Shown here in pieces: positions 8,783 to 17,179 of a stretch of 37,160 nucleotides of DNA; within the stretch, counting starts at the first letter, position 1; each line of letters begins with the position of its first letter. The translations under genes and the position numbers were made by a program. The DNA comes from JAZDCJ01 sp036311985. Its GTDB lineage: Bacteria > Actinomycetota > Actinomycetes > Actinomycetales > Micrococcaceae. The stretch lies in the NCBI RefSeq assembly GCF_036311985.1, contig NZ_JAZDCJ010000025.1. One strand, written 5' to 3'. The notes beneath the pieces were generated by a model. It had not been told where the DNA came from. It saw only the letters and a list, made by a program, of their open reading frames with translations, and searched no databases.

Positions 8783-9685
8783 ATGAAAACGCAGAGGATG
8801 CCGCGCGTGGGCGGCCGCGGAACGCCGGTGCTGAGGCCCATCTGGTGGATTCTGGGAATGCTGGCCGTCGCCGGGGTTTTTAGCGCCGCCTACTGGGGGT
8901 TCGTCCTCACGGCCACGGGACAGCGGGCCGACGAGCTCGCCCTGCGCGGGGCGGCCTACCTCGACGCCGACCTGGCCCGCCGCCCGGCGCTGGCCCTGCT
9001 CGGCGACCTCCCGGCCGCCGCCGCGATCCTGCTCGCCGTCGCCGTGCTCGCCGCGGCGATCGCCCGCCGCGACCTCGTGGTCCCGGCGATCGCCCTGGCC
9101 GGTTTCGGGGCCGCGGTAGCCAGCACGCAGCTGCTCAAGCACGTGGTCCTGGAGCGCCCGGACAAGAACATCTCCGAGGCGTCCATGAACTCCTTCCCCT
9201 CCGGGCACACGACGTTCGCCGCCGCGGCCATGGTCGCCGTCTTCCTGCTGTGCTCCCCGCGGTGGCGCCCGCTCGCCGCCGTGTTCGGCGGCTTCTACGC
9301 GGCCGCGGCCGGCGGTGCGACGTTCGTCCTGGGCTGGCACCGCCCCGCCGACATCCTCGCCGCCTACCTCGTCGCCGCCTTCTGGGGGCTGCTGGCCGGA
9401 CTCGTGATCGTGCTCCGCGAACCGGGCTGGAACACGTGGAACGGTCCGGGGAGCCACTGGGCCGCCGCACGGGCCTGGACCACGCTCCTCTGGGTGCCGG
9501 GCGTGCTCGGGATCGCCGGCGCCATCGTCGTCTACTGGCGCGTCTCCGCCGCGCTCGCGCCCGGCAGCGAGGGAAGCCTCCTGGGCCACCTCCTGGCCGG
9601 CGTCCTGTTCATCGTGGGCGCCGCGTCGTTCCTGTTCGCCCTCGGATCGGCGTTCTTCTCCTGGCAGACCTCGGCGCGGCGCTAG
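8783..9685 (+). CDS. PAP2-family membrane phosphatase
   Basis: Multi-pass membrane phosphatase of the type-2 phosphatidic acid phosphatase family, 300 aa, with about six hydrophobic segments. Motif 1 is K119..R125P126 (KHVVLERP), motif 2 is PSGH at 139-142, and motif 3 supplies H186 and D190 (GWHRPAD). The SR pair expected six to seven residues before the motif-3 histidine is AT here, so the phosphate-binding arginine of that motif is missing or displaced. Likely substrates are lipid phosphates or undecaprenyl pyrophosphate, by family only. The ATG at 8783 is chosen for its MKTQRMPR start; a GACGCT box lies 7 nt upstream, possibly leaderless. It is divergent from menC and convergent with the MFS gene. 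Confidence 0.85.
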   Translation: MKTQRMPRVGGRGTPVLRPIWWILGMLAVAGVFSAAYWGFVLTATGQRADELALRGAAYLDADLARRPALALLGDLPAAAAILLAVAVLAAAIARRDLVVPAIALAGFGAAVASTQLLKHVVLERPDKNISEASMNSFPSGHTTFAAAAMVAVFLLCSPRWRPLAAVFGGFYAAAAGGATFVLGWHRPADILAAYLVAAFWGLLAGLVIVLREPGWNTWNGPGSHWAAARAWTTLLWVPGVLGIAGAIVVYWRVSAALAPGSEGSLLGHLLAGVLFIVGAASFLFALGSAFFSWQTSARR

Positions 9686-9731
9686 CGGCCGCGCCGCATG
9701 GACGCGGACGGGAACGACGCCGGGGCCCCGC

Positions 9732-11066
9732 CTACCGCCGTCGGGCCGCCGCGGGCGGGGGCGTGCGCGGGATGAAGTAGCCGAACAGCCCCGCTCCCAC
9801 GAAGGACAGCGCCGCGACCGCCCACACCCCGGCCGCGAGCGAGGCGAGCCCCGTCACCACGGACAGCACGACGGGCCCCGCCATGACCCCGATGTCCGCG
9901 AGCAGGCGCCACAGGCCCAGGAACTGCGGGCGGCCCGCGGCCGGGGAGTGGTCCGCGCCGAGCGTCATGACGATCCCCGAGCCGATCCCGTTGCCGAAGC
10001 CGAGCAGCATCGCCACGAGCAGCAGCGACGCCGTTCCCGCCGTGAACGGCAGGAGGGTCAGCGCGACGCCCATGACCGCCAGGCACGGAACGGCCACCCA
10101 GACGCGCCCCTTGACGTCCATGACCTTCCCCGCCGGGTAGAACACGAGCATGTCGACGGCGCCGGAGAGGCCGTAGACGAGGGCCGTCGTGGCCGGATCC
10201 AGGCCCAGCTGCTCCGCCCACAGCGGGATCACCGCCTGGCGGGTGGCCCGCACCGCGGCGATCACGACCACGCCGAGCCCCAGCGTGCACAGGGTCCTGG
10301 CATGGCCGGCTGCGATCGAGCGGATCGTCGGCCGCGCCGGCACTTCCGCCGGGCGGCCCTCGCCGCTCCCGTCCCCCTGCCACTCCCCCGCGCCGGTGGC
10401 GGCCGCCGCGGAGGGGGCCACGGCGTCGTACCCGCTGCCCGGCAGCTCCGGGACCCGCACCGACGCCGCCGCGGCGAGCGCCATCGCCGCGAGGCCCACC
10501 CAGTAGGCGCCCGGCAGGCCGAGCCACGTCATGGCGGCAGCGCCGGCGAACGGGCCGATGAACACGCCGATGCGCATCGTGCCGCCGAGCATCGACATGG
10601 CGCGGGCGCGGTGGCTGACCGGGACGGCCTCGGCGAGGTAGCTCTGCCGGGCCAGGTTGAAGACGGAACCGGCCATGCCGATCATGAGGATGCCCGCCGC
10701 GAAGAGCGCCAGCCCGGGCGCCGCGGAGCCGTCCGACGCCGGGGCCCCGCCCGCGCCGGCGACGCCGCCTCCCAGCGCCGGCGCCACGAGCGCCGCCGCC
10801 ATCCCGAGCGCCGCCCACGCGGCCGCTCCGATCATCGCCGCGCGCTCCCCGAAACGGGCCGTGACGAGGGCCGCCGGGACGTTGGTCATCAGCGAGCCGA
10901 TGCCGATGAGCGTGATCACGAGCGCCGCGGTCGCGACCGAGGCCCCCAGCCCGCGCGCCGAGAGCGCGACGACCGGCAGGACCGAGCCCATGCCCACCGC
11001 GTACAGCAGCGACGGCGCGTAGACCGTCGGGCCGAGCCTCGCGAGGCTGAATCCGCCCTCCGTCAC
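9732..11066 (-). CDS. MFS transporter
   Basis: Major facilitator superfamily membrane transporter, 444 aa with about 12 predicted helices. The N-half includes RFGERAAMIGAA after helix 2 and RQSYLAEAVPVSHRARAMSMLGG between helices 4 and 5. A hydrophilic Gly/Ala-rich loop near residues 205-240 separates the halves. The C-half carries PAGKVMDVKGRVWVAVP, the typical repeat of the helix 2-3 loop. It starts with GTG at 11066 and lacks an obvious Shine-Dalgarno sequence. It lies 31 nt downstream of the metallo-beta-lactamase-fold gene, so the two are probably cotranscribed. The substrate is unknown; drug or metabolite efflux is the family default. Confidence 0.87.
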   Translation of the reverse strand: MTEGGFSLARLGPTVYAPSLLYAVGMGSVLPVVALSARGLGASVATAALVITLIGIGSLMTNVPAALVTARFGERAAMIGAAAWAALGMAAALVAPALGGGVAGAGGAPASDGSAAPGLALFAAGILMIGMAGSVFNLARQSYLAEAVPVSHRARAMSMLGGTMRIGVFIGPFAGAAAMTWLGLPGAYWVGLAAMALAAAASVRVPELPGSGYDAVAPSAAAATGAGEWQGDGSGEGRPAEVPARPTIRSIAAGHARTLCTLGLGVVVIAAVRATRQAVIPLWAEQLGLDPATTALVYGLSGAVDMLVFYPAGKVMDVKGRVWVAVPCLAVMGVALTLLPFTAGTASLLLVAMLLGFGNGIGSGIVMTLGADHSPAAGRPQFLGLWRLLADIGVMAGPVVLSVVTGLASLAAGVWAVAALSFVGAGLFGYFIPRTPPPAAARRR

Positions 11067-11097
11067 GCCGCCGGGCCCCGCGGGCCGTGCCGCCGGC

Positions 11098-12027
11098 TCA
11101 CCGCTGGATGCTGTGGGTGCGGGACGGCCCCGTGTCCTTCATGCGCAGGATCAGGTGTCGCGACTGGATCGGGCCGTACGGCAGCACCGGGATGGCCTTC
11201 GTGTAGTCGGTGGAGGACTCGTGGATGGCCGTCGAGCACGTCTTGATGGCCTGGCGCAGCTTGTGGAACTGGGTCCGCACGAAGTCCGGGTCGACGACGT
11301 CGCCGTGGCCCGGGACGATGACGGTATAGAGCTCGTCGATCGCGATGATCTTGCCCAGGACCTTCTGCCACTCGTACGGATAGGAGTCCTCGAACGAGGG
11401 ATGGGCGCCCTCCTCCACGAGGTCGCCGGCGTAGAGGACCTTGCCCGAGCCGACCAGCAGGTCGCCGGAGGTGTGGCCGCGGCCCAGGTGGAAGAGCGTG
11501 ACCGTGTGGCCGCCGAGGTCGAGGTCCACCGGGGCCTCCTCGACGAGGCGGTCCGGGACGTGCAGCCCCGTGTGCTCTCCCTCGCCCGCAGCCATGGCCG
11601 GATCGGCCGCCCGGACCAGGACACGCTGGCGTTCACCGTCGTCCCGCATGGACGCCGCCGCCGCCGCATGCGCCCAGAACTCCTCGACGCCGTGGGCGGC
11701 GAAATACGCGTTGCCGTAGAAGTGGTCCGCGTGGGCGTGCGTGTTCACGACCGTCAGCGGCAGCTCGGTGACCTCGCGGACGGCGTCGAGGATGCGCGCG
11801 GCCTCCAGCGGCCCGGAGCCGGTGTCGACGAGGACGGCCCGCTCGTCGCCGAGGACCAGCCCGACGTTCATGGCGAAGCCGGGCAGCCGCATCACGTAGC
11901 TGCGGTCCCCGACGCGGCGCCACGAGTCCGCGCCCGCCCCGCCGGGCCCTGCCGCGGAGTCCGCGTCCGTCGTCGTCCGGTCCGCGGAAGCCGCTCCGCG
12001 GGCGTCGTTGCCGTTCTGCTGCGTCAT
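11098..12027 (-). CDS. Metallo-beta-lactamase-fold hydrolase
   Basis: Zinc hydrolase of the MBL superfamily, 309 aa. The first 35 residues are a low-complexity Ala/Thr/Gly-rich leader with no signal peptide. Metal ligands are all visible: HAHADH at 97-102, the third histidine in GRGHTSGDLL, the bridging aspartate in YAGDLVEEGAHPS and the last histidine in IVPGHGDV. The set fits class B-like or glyoxalase II-like enzymes; the substrate is unknown. The ATG at 12027 has AAAGGCAGG upstream and is preferred to an upstream start at 12066. The MFS transporter follows after 31 nt, suggesting a shared role, possibly degradation plus export of one compound (inference). Confidence 0.88.
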   Translation of the reverse strand: MTQQNGNDARGAASADRTTTDADSAAGPGGAGADSWRRVGDRSYVMRLPGFAMNVGLVLGDERAVLVDTGSGPLEAARILDAVREVTELPLTVVNTHAHADHFYGNAYFAAHGVEEFWAHAAAAASMRDDGERQRVLVRAADPAMAAGEGEHTGLHVPDRLVEEAPVDLDLGGHTVTLFHLGRGHTSGDLLVGSGKVLYAGDLVEEGAHPSFEDSYPYEWQKVLGKIIAIDELYTVIVPGHGDVVDPDFVRTQFHKLRQAIKTCSTAIHESSTDYTKAIPVLPYGPIQSRHLILRMKDTGPSRTHSIQR

Positions 12028-12157
12028 GGCCTGCCTTTCACGCCGGGGACGCCCGCGGGCGTCCACACTCCTGGCTCCAGCTTACTGATGCGCGGCGGCG
12101 TGCGGCCACGGGGCACCGCGGCCGGGGCCTCGGGCGCCGGCCGGGGGGCCGGGCCCC

Positions 12158-12352
12158 TCAGACGACCTTGATCTCGCCGTAGGGGACGTGCTCGTCGACG
12201 AGCGCCTGGGCGTGGTGCGAGCCGAGCCCGCGGACCAGGACCCCGAACTCGTGTTCGTGGACGGATTCCACGAACGCCGGGCGCAGGGCGTGCGCTGTGT
12301 GCTCGTCGAGGCTCGCCAGGTACTGCTCGTAGGCGGCGGGTAGTGGTTCCAT
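12158..12352 (-). CDS. Small conserved-looking protein of unknown function (64 aa)
   Basis: A 64-residue acidic soluble protein starting MEPLPAAYEQYLASLDEH and ending in HVPYGEIKVV. It has two short helical stretches with many His and Glu and no membrane segment or cysteine. I do not recognise the family. Evidence that it is a gene: third-position GC use is like its neighbours, and a TACCCT box lies 6 nt before the ATG, so it could be leaderless. A much longer frame extends upstream over the E2 gene but reads as non-coding. It lies 130 nt upstream of the MBL-fold gene on the same strand. Confidence 0.6.
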   Translation of the reverse strand: MEPLPAAYEQYLASLDEHTAHALRPAFVESVHEHEFGVLVRGLGSHHAQALVDEHVPYGEIKVV

Positions 12353-12446
12353 GGCCCAAGGGTAGGTCCGCACCGCACCCGGCACACTGTGGGGATCCCA
12401 CAACCGGGGGCCGCCCGCTTTGGCCCCCGCCGCCGCCCCTCTCACC

Positions 12447-12548
12447 CCTCCCAGCGCACCTTTAACGCCTCCTGCGCACCTTTGGCCGGCCCGGAGGCCC
12501 CTGACAAGGGACGCAGGGATTACTTGAAGCAAAAAGTGCGCAGGGGGG
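12447..12548. repeat. Three-copy AAAGGTGCGC motif, two direct and one inverted
   Basis: On the minus strand AAAGGTGCGCTGGGAGG (12447-12463) and AAAGGTGCGCAGGAGG (12468-12483) are near-identical direct copies. The plus strand carries AAAAAGTGCGCAGGGGGG at 12531-12548. The inner pair can form a 12-bp stem with one G-T pair and a loop of about 50 nt. The cluster begins 7 nt downstream of the E2 stop, so it may act as an operon-end structure. Apart from this, 12353-12554 shows only the promoter box of the 64-aa gene. Confidence 0.6.
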
Positions 12549-12554
12549 TGGGGG

Positions 12555-14066
12555 TTAGAGCTCCGCGAGCAGGCCTGCCGGGTTCTCGATCGCGTCGGCC
12601 ACGAAGCGCAGGAAGCCTCCCGCGGTGCCGCCGTCACACACCCGGTGGTCGAACGTGAGCGTCAGCTCGGTGACCTTGCGGACCGCGAGCTGCCCGTCCA
12701 CGACCCACGGCTTGTCGATGATCCGCCCGACGCCGAGGATCGCGGCCTCGGGGTAGTTGATGATCGCCGCGGAGCCGTCGACCCCGAACACGCCGTAGTT
12801 GTTGAGGGTAAACGTGCCGGAGGTGAGGTCCTGCGGGCTCGCCTTGCCGTCCCGGGCCAGGGCCGTGAGCCGCTTGAGCTCGGCGTCGATCCCCCGGGCG
12901 CTCAAGGTGTGCGCGTCGCGGATGGACGGGACCATCAGCCCGCGGTCGGTCTGCGCCGCGAAGCCCAGGTTCACGCCGTCGAAGGAGACGATCTCCTGGC
13001 TGCCGTCCGCCGCCGTCTCGACGCGCGTATTGAGCTCGGGGTGCCGGGCAAGCCCGGCGAGCGCGAAGCGGGCGATGAACGCGAGCAGCCCGGGCGTGCC
13101 GTGCGGGTCGGCCTTCTTCAGCCCGGCCCGCAGGCGCAGCAGCTCGGTCGCGTCGACGTCGACCCAGACGGTCGCCTCGGGGATCTCGGCGCGCGAACGC
13201 GTCATGGCGGCGGCGATCGTCTTGCGCACGCCCTTGACGGGGGTGCGGGCGGCGATGCCGAGGCCGGACTTCGCGTCCCGTTCGGCGCCGGAGGGTACGA
13301 CGCCGGAGCCCAGCCGCGCGCCCGGCCCCGCCGGGGTGCCGCTGGAGAGGGCGCCGGAAGGGACCGCGCCGGCCGCCGGTGCGGCCGGGGAGCCTGCGGG
13401 GGCGCCGGGCGCCGCGGCACCGTCGAGGGCCGCCTGGACGTCGGCACGCAGGATCAGCCCGTCGGGCCCGGAACCGGCGAGCGAGCCGAGGTCGACCCCG
13501 TGCTCGCGGGCCAGGCGGCGCACGAGCGGGTTCACGACGAGCGGCGCGCGCCGGGCCGGTCCGGCCACCGGAGCGGCCGGCACCGCGGGGGCAGCGGGGC
13601 CCACCGATGCGCCGGGCCGCGCCTTGGGCCGGCGCTTGCGGGCGCTGGACCCGGAGCCGCCGGGGGTTCCGTAGCCGATCAGCACGTTGCCGGAGCCGGA
13701 CTCGGCGGGCTCCTCGACGGGAACGGCGGGCGGCTGGGCGCCGGCACGTTCCTCCTCGCGGTAGGACTGCGCGGTCTCGGCCGGGGCCGAGCCGTTGCCG
13801 GACGGGGCGCCGCCGGTGGCGCCGGAGCCGTCCTCGACCGAGATGAGCGGCTTGCCCACGTCCATGGTGTCGCCCGCGGCGCCGAAGAGCTCGTGGACGG
13901 TCCCGGCGAAGGGGCTGGGCACCTCGACCATCGACTTGGCGGTCTCCACCTCGGCGATCGGCTGGTCCACGGCCACGGTGTCGCCGACGGCCACGAGCCA
14001 GTTCACGAGCTCGGCCTCGGTCAGGCCCTCGCCCAGGTCGGGCAGCAGGAAGGTCTTCACGGCCAT
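12555..14066 (-). CDS. Dihydrolipoamide acyltransferase E2 of 2-oxo acid dehydrogenase
   Basis: E2 core of a pyruvate or branched-chain 2-oxo acid dehydrogenase complex; it transfers the acyl group from lipoate to CoA. 503 aa. One lipoyl domain at 1-80 carries the lipoylated K44 in ETAKSMVEVP. Flexible Ala/Pro/Gly linkers flank the peripheral subunit-binding domain (NPLVRRLAREHGVDLGSLAG, about residues 160-200). The catalytic domain ends with DHRVCDGG, H474 and D478 being the active-site pair. The ATG at 14066 overlaps no other gene and has GGAGGACTAG upstream, better than the in-frame start at 14081. It is third in the operon, 2 nt after the E1beta stop. E3 is not in the window. Confidence 0.92.
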   Translation of the reverse strand: MAVKTFLLPDLGEGLTEAELVNWLVAVGDTVAVDQPIAEVETAKSMVEVPSPFAGTVHELFGAAGDTMDVGKPLISVEDGSGATGGAPSGNGSAPAETAQSYREEERAGAQPPAVPVEEPAESGSGNVLIGYGTPGGSGSSARKRRPKARPGASVGPAAPAVPAAPVAGPARRAPLVVNPLVRRLAREHGVDLGSLAGSGPDGLILRADVQAALDGAAAPGAPAGSPAAPAAGAVPSGALSSGTPAGPGARLGSGVVPSGAERDAKSGLGIAARTPVKGVRKTIAAAMTRSRAEIPEATVWVDVDATELLRLRAGLKKADPHGTPGLLAFIARFALAGLARHPELNTRVETAADGSQEIVSFDGVNLGFAAQTDRGLMVPSIRDAHTLSARGIDAELKRLTALARDGKASPQDLTSGTFTLNNYGVFGVDGSAAIINYPEAAILGVGRIIDKPWVVDGQLAVRKVTELTLTFDHRVCDGGTAGGFLRFVADAIENPAGLLAEL

Positions 14067-14068
14067 CT

Positions 14069-15157
14069 CTAGTCCTCCCACTGCAGTTCGTCGACGGCGT
14101 CGAGGATGCGGTCCACGCTGGGCAGGAAGTAGTGCTCCAGCTTGGGCGCCGGGAACGGGACGTCGAACCCGGTCACGCGCAGCACGGGGGCGGCGAGCGA
14201 GTGGAAGCAGCGCTCCTGCACGCGGGCCGTGATCTCGCTCGCGACGGAGGCGAAGCCCGGCGTCTCGGCGATGACGACGGCGCGGCCCGTCTTGCGCACG
14301 GACGCGCAGACGGTCTCGTCGTCGAAGGGGACGATCGAGCGCACGTCGACGACCTCGAGCGAGCGCCCCTCCTCGGCGGCCGCGGCCGCGGCGGCGAGGG
14401 CGGTCGGCACGGACGGGCCGTACGCGATCAGTGTCGCGTCCGAGCCGGTGCGCGCGATCGCCGCGCGGCCCTCGGCCCGGTGCGTCCCGGCGTCGTACTC
14501 CGCGCGCAGCGCGTCCAGGTCCAGGGTCTCCTTGGACCAGTACATCTTCTTCGGCTCGAAGAAGACCACGGGGTCGTCGGAATCGATCGCCTCGCGCAGC
14601 ATCCGGTAGGCGTCGGCGACCGTCGCGGGCGTGTAGACCTTCAGGCCCGGGGTGTGGGCGTAGTAGGACTCGGAGGAGTCGCAGTGGTGCTCGACGCCGC
14701 CGATGCCGCCCGCGTACGGGATGCGGATGACGAGGGGAAGCTTCACGGCGCCGCGCGTGCGGTTGTGCATCTTGGCGACGTGGCTGAAGATCTGCTCGAG
14801 CGCGGGGTAGGCGAAGGCGTCGAACTGCATCTCGATCACGGGGCGCATGCCGTTCATGGCCATGCCGATCGCCATGCCGGCGATCCCGGACTCGGCGAGC
14901 GGGGTGTCGAAGCAGCGCTGCTCGCCGAAGCGGGCGGTCAGGCCGTCGGTGATGCGGAAGACACCGCCGAGGGTGCCGATGTCCTCGCCGAAGAGGACGA
15001 CGCCGGCATCGGCCTCGAGCGCGTCGGCGAGGGCCGTGTTCAGGGCCTTGGCGAAGGTCGTGGGCTGCGGGGCCGCGGCGGCGTCGCGGGCCGCCGCGCG
15101 GGCGGTCGCGGCGCTGACGTTGCCGTTGGCCTCGGAGGACGTGGTCACGGTGGTCAC
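14069..15157 (-). CDS. 2-oxo acid dehydrogenase E1 subunit beta (BkdB/PdhB type)
   Basis: Beta subunit of the ThDP-dependent E1 decarboxylase, 362 aa. After a 30-residue Ala/Thr-rich leader come GEDIGTLGGVFRITDGL with the cofactor-activating glutamate E58, then FDTPLAESGIAGMAIGMAMNGMRPVIEMQF, YAGGIGGVEHHCDSSE with the beta-subunit His region, and the C-terminal transketolase-type domain (IAYGPSVPTAL, VVDVRSIVPFD). The GTG start at 15157 overlaps the E1alpha stop in GTGA, a tight translational coupling that supports equal subunit output. The substrate is more likely branched-chain than pyruvate because of the Lrp neighbour; both labels are used for this family. Confidence 0.92.
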   Translation of the reverse strand: MTTVTTSSEANGNVSAATARAAARDAAAAPQPTTFAKALNTALADALEADAGVVLFGEDIGTLGGVFRITDGLTARFGEQRCFDTPLAESGIAGMAIGMAMNGMRPVIEMQFDAFAYPALEQIFSHVAKMHNRTRGAVKLPLVIRIPYAGGIGGVEHHCDSSESYYAHTPGLKVYTPATVADAYRMLREAIDSDDPVVFFEPKKMYWSKETLDLDALRAEYDAGTHRAEGRAAIARTGSDATLIAYGPSVPTALAAAAAAAEEGRSLEVVDVRSIVPFDDETVCASVRKTGRAVVIAETPGFASVASEITARVQERCFHSLAAPVLRVTGFDVPFPAPKLEHYFLPSVDRILDAVDELQWED

Positions 15158-16356
15158 TGGGCTGCCTCCTCGCGGCTCAGTTCCTCGGCGAGCTTCGCGG
15201 ACTGCTCGGCCAGCTGGGGAGTGGGGGTGGTGAAGACGTGGCGGAAGAGGTCCAGCGGATCGACCTGGACGTCCTCGTTGAGCCCGTCACGCAGCTGCGT
15301 GGCGACGTCCTCCGCGGCGGCGGCGATGCGCTCCTCGTCCTCGGCGGCCAGGAGGTCCCGGTCCCGCAGGTAGGACTTCATGCGGGAGAGCGGGTCCTTG
15401 GCGATCCATTCCTGGACCTCGGCGTCCTCGCGGTAGCGCGTCGCGTCGTCGGCGTTGGTGTGGGCCTGCATCCGGTAGGTGTGCGCCTCGACGAGGAGCG
15501 GGCCGGATCCGGAGCGGGCCAGGGACACGGCCCGGCCGAGGACGGCCAGGAGCGCCACGAGGTCGTTGCCGTCCACGCGCTCCCCCGCCATGCCGTAGCC
15601 GACGGCCTTGTGCGCGAGCGACGGAGCGACCGACTGGTGCGCGAGCGGGACCGAGATGGCGTACTGGTTGTTCTGCACGAAGAAGACGACGGGCAGGTGG
15701 AAGACGGCCGCGAAGTTCAGGGCCTCGTGGAAATCGCCCTCGCTCGTGGCGCCGTCACCGCACATGGCCAGGACGACGGTGTCCTCGCCGCGCAGCTTGG
15801 CGGCGTGCGCGACGCCGACGGCGTGGAGCAGCTGCGTGGTCAGCGGCGTGCACTGGATGCCGACCTTGTACTGCTTCGGGTCGTAGCCGCCGTGCCAGTC
15901 GCCGCGGAAGAGCGTCATGGTCTCCACGGGGTCCACGCCCTTGGCCATGACGGCGACGGAGTCGCGGTAGGTGGGGAACATCCAGTCGCCCTCGCCCAGG
16001 CAGAGGGCGGCGGCGACCTGGCAGGCCTCCTGGCCGTGGCTGGAGGGGTAGACGGCCATGCGGCCCTGGCGGACCAGCGCCGAGTTCTGGTCGTTGACGC
16101 GGCGGCCGATCACGAGCTGTTCGTAGGCCGCGCGGAGCTCCTCGGCCCCGGGCAGCGGATACTCGTGGCCGGGAGCCGTGCCCTGGTCCTCGACGGGGCG
16201 CAGCCGGCCGGCCTCGTCCACCATCTGGATCTGCCCGCGGGCCGGCAGGAGGTAGTCCTCCACCGTGATCCCGAAGTTGCGGCAGGCCTCGTCCACCACG
16301 GTTCCGGCCTCCCGGCCGGCTCCGCCCGCGGCGTGGCCGTCGTCCGTGTGCGTCAC
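15154..16356 (-). CDS. 2-oxo acid dehydrogenase E1 subunit alpha (BkdA/PdhA type)
   Basis: Alpha subunit of the E1 component that binds ThDP and decarboxylates the 2-oxo acid, 400 aa. It shows YPSSHGQEACQ at 104-113, FPTYRDS at 127-133 and the ThDP/Mg motif from G200-D-G202 (GDGATSEGDFHEALN) to the asparagines in VQNNQYAIS (229-230). The GTG at 16356 is preceded by GGACAGGGGAG with 4 nt spacing, and homology supports it; the open frame continuing to 17178 overlaps lrp and is not coding. It is first gene of the alpha-beta-E2 operon. A divergent Lrp/AsnC regulator 255 bp away resembles the bkdR-bkd arrangement known in actinomycetes, which favours branched-chain substrates over pyruvate. Confidence 0.92.
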   Translation of the reverse strand: MTHTDDGHAAGGAGREAGTVVDEACRNFGITVEDYLLPARGQIQMVDEAGRLRPVEDQGTAPGHEYPLPGAEELRAAYEQLVIGRRVNDQNSALVRQGRMAVYPSSHGQEACQVAAALCLGEGDWMFPTYRDSVAVMAKGVDPVETMTLFRGDWHGGYDPKQYKVGIQCTPLTTQLLHAVGVAHAAKLRGEDTVVLAMCGDGATSEGDFHEALNFAAVFHLPVVFFVQNNQYAISVPLAHQSVAPSLAHKAVGYGMAGERVDGNDLVALLAVLGRAVSLARSGSGPLLVEAHTYRMQAHTNADDATRYREDAEVQEWIAKDPLSRMKSYLRDRDLLAAEDEERIAAAAEDVATQLRDGLNEDVQVDPLDLFRHVFTTPTPQLAEQSAKLAEELSREEAAQ

Positions 16357-16432
16357 TGCACTCCCCTGTCCTCGTTGGGCGCCGCGGCCCCGCCTGTGGC
16401 GCGGGACACATTCTGCGGCAAGTCTCCCACCA

Positions 16433-16462
16433 ATTATGCGAACGGAGATCGGTTCGTATCCA
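16433..16462 (-). promoter_or_regulatory. Candidate promoter and operator of the 2-oxo acid dehydrogenase operon
   Basis: Reading the minus strand, TGGATA (-35, 16457-16462), an 18-nt spacer and CATAAT (-10, 16433-16438) precede E1alpha. The spacer is itself a dyad, CGAACCGATCTCCGTTCG, and the symmetry extends into AT on both sides (16436-16459). A protein bound here would block polymerase. The divergent Lrp/AsnC regulator is the obvious candidate. Confidence 0.5.
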
Positions 16463-16611
16463 GCGGAGCCGTGAACCGTGGAATCTTGGCCATGGACTCC
16501 CGCAAGGTGTGGACGAATTGCTAATGTGAGACGCGCAACATCCGTTTTCGTCACCCGGGCCGGACGCCGCGACCCGGCCACCCGTCCCCGTCCGAGACCC
16601 GAGGAGGAACC

Positions 16612-17061
16612 ATGGACGCCCAACCCGTCCCGCTGGACGACGTCGACCAGCGCATCATCGCCGAACTGACCCGCGACGGCCGCCAGTCGGTGACCGCCGT
16701 GGCCCAGAAGGTCCACATCTCCCGCGCCCACGCCTACTCGCGCATCAACCGGCTGCAGGAGGAGCGCGTCATCACGCGCTTCACGGCGGTGGTGGATCCC
16801 GTCCGGGCCGGCCTGCGCGCCTCCGCCTACGTGACCCTGAAGCTGCGCCAGCACTCGTGGCGCGAGATGCGCGAGCGCCTCGCGGCGATCCCCGAGGTCC
16901 ACCACATCGGCCTCGTGGGCGGGAACTTCGACGTCATCCTGCTCGTGCGCGCCAAGGACAACGTGGACCTGCGCCGCGTCATCTTCGACCAGCTGCAGTC
17001 GATGCAGGGCGTCCTGGACACACAGACGTTCCTGGTCTTCGAGGACGTCGACACGCGCTGA
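16612..17061 (+). CDS. Lrp/AsnC-family transcriptional regulator (BkdR-like)
   Basis: Feast/famine regulator, 149 aa, standard length. The N-terminal winged helix-turn-helix spans about residues 9-60 (LDDVDQRIIAELTRDGRQSV, then HISRAHAYSRINRLQEERVI). The C-terminal RAM ligand domain is at about 68-145 (AYVTLKLRQ, HHIGLVGGNFDVILLV). It probably senses an amino acid or 2-oxo acid and controls the divergent dehydrogenase operon. GAGGAGGAACC precedes the ATG at 16612. The 255-bp gap to E1alpha holds the candidate operator. The next gene is convergent, across a 339-bp repeat-bearing gap. Confidence 0.9.
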   Translation: MDAQPVPLDDVDQRIIAELTRDGRQSVTAVAQKVHISRAHAYSRINRLQEERVITRFTAVVDPVRAGLRASAYVTLKLRQHSWREMRERLAAIPEVHHIGLVGGNFDVILLVRAKDNVDLRRVIFDQLQSMQGVLDTQTFLVFEDVDTR

Positions 17062-17179
17062 CACCCCCTCCGATATCTGCCTCACCACGACAGGCCCAGC
17101 CTGGCTCGACGGCGACCAGGCCAACGTCCGCCGCGATAGGCCTCCACGCGACGGGCCCCGCCCCGCGACATACCCCATG

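Noticed and set aside
10819..11066. A separate short gene in the Ala-rich N-terminal part of the MFS frame
   Set aside because: The alternative frames there are shadows; the MFS frame has continuous membrane-protein homology from 11066.
16357..17178. N-terminal extension of E1alpha through the lrp gene
   Set aside because: It is antisense to lrp, and a well-placed Shine-Dalgarno sequence and homology fix the start at 16356.
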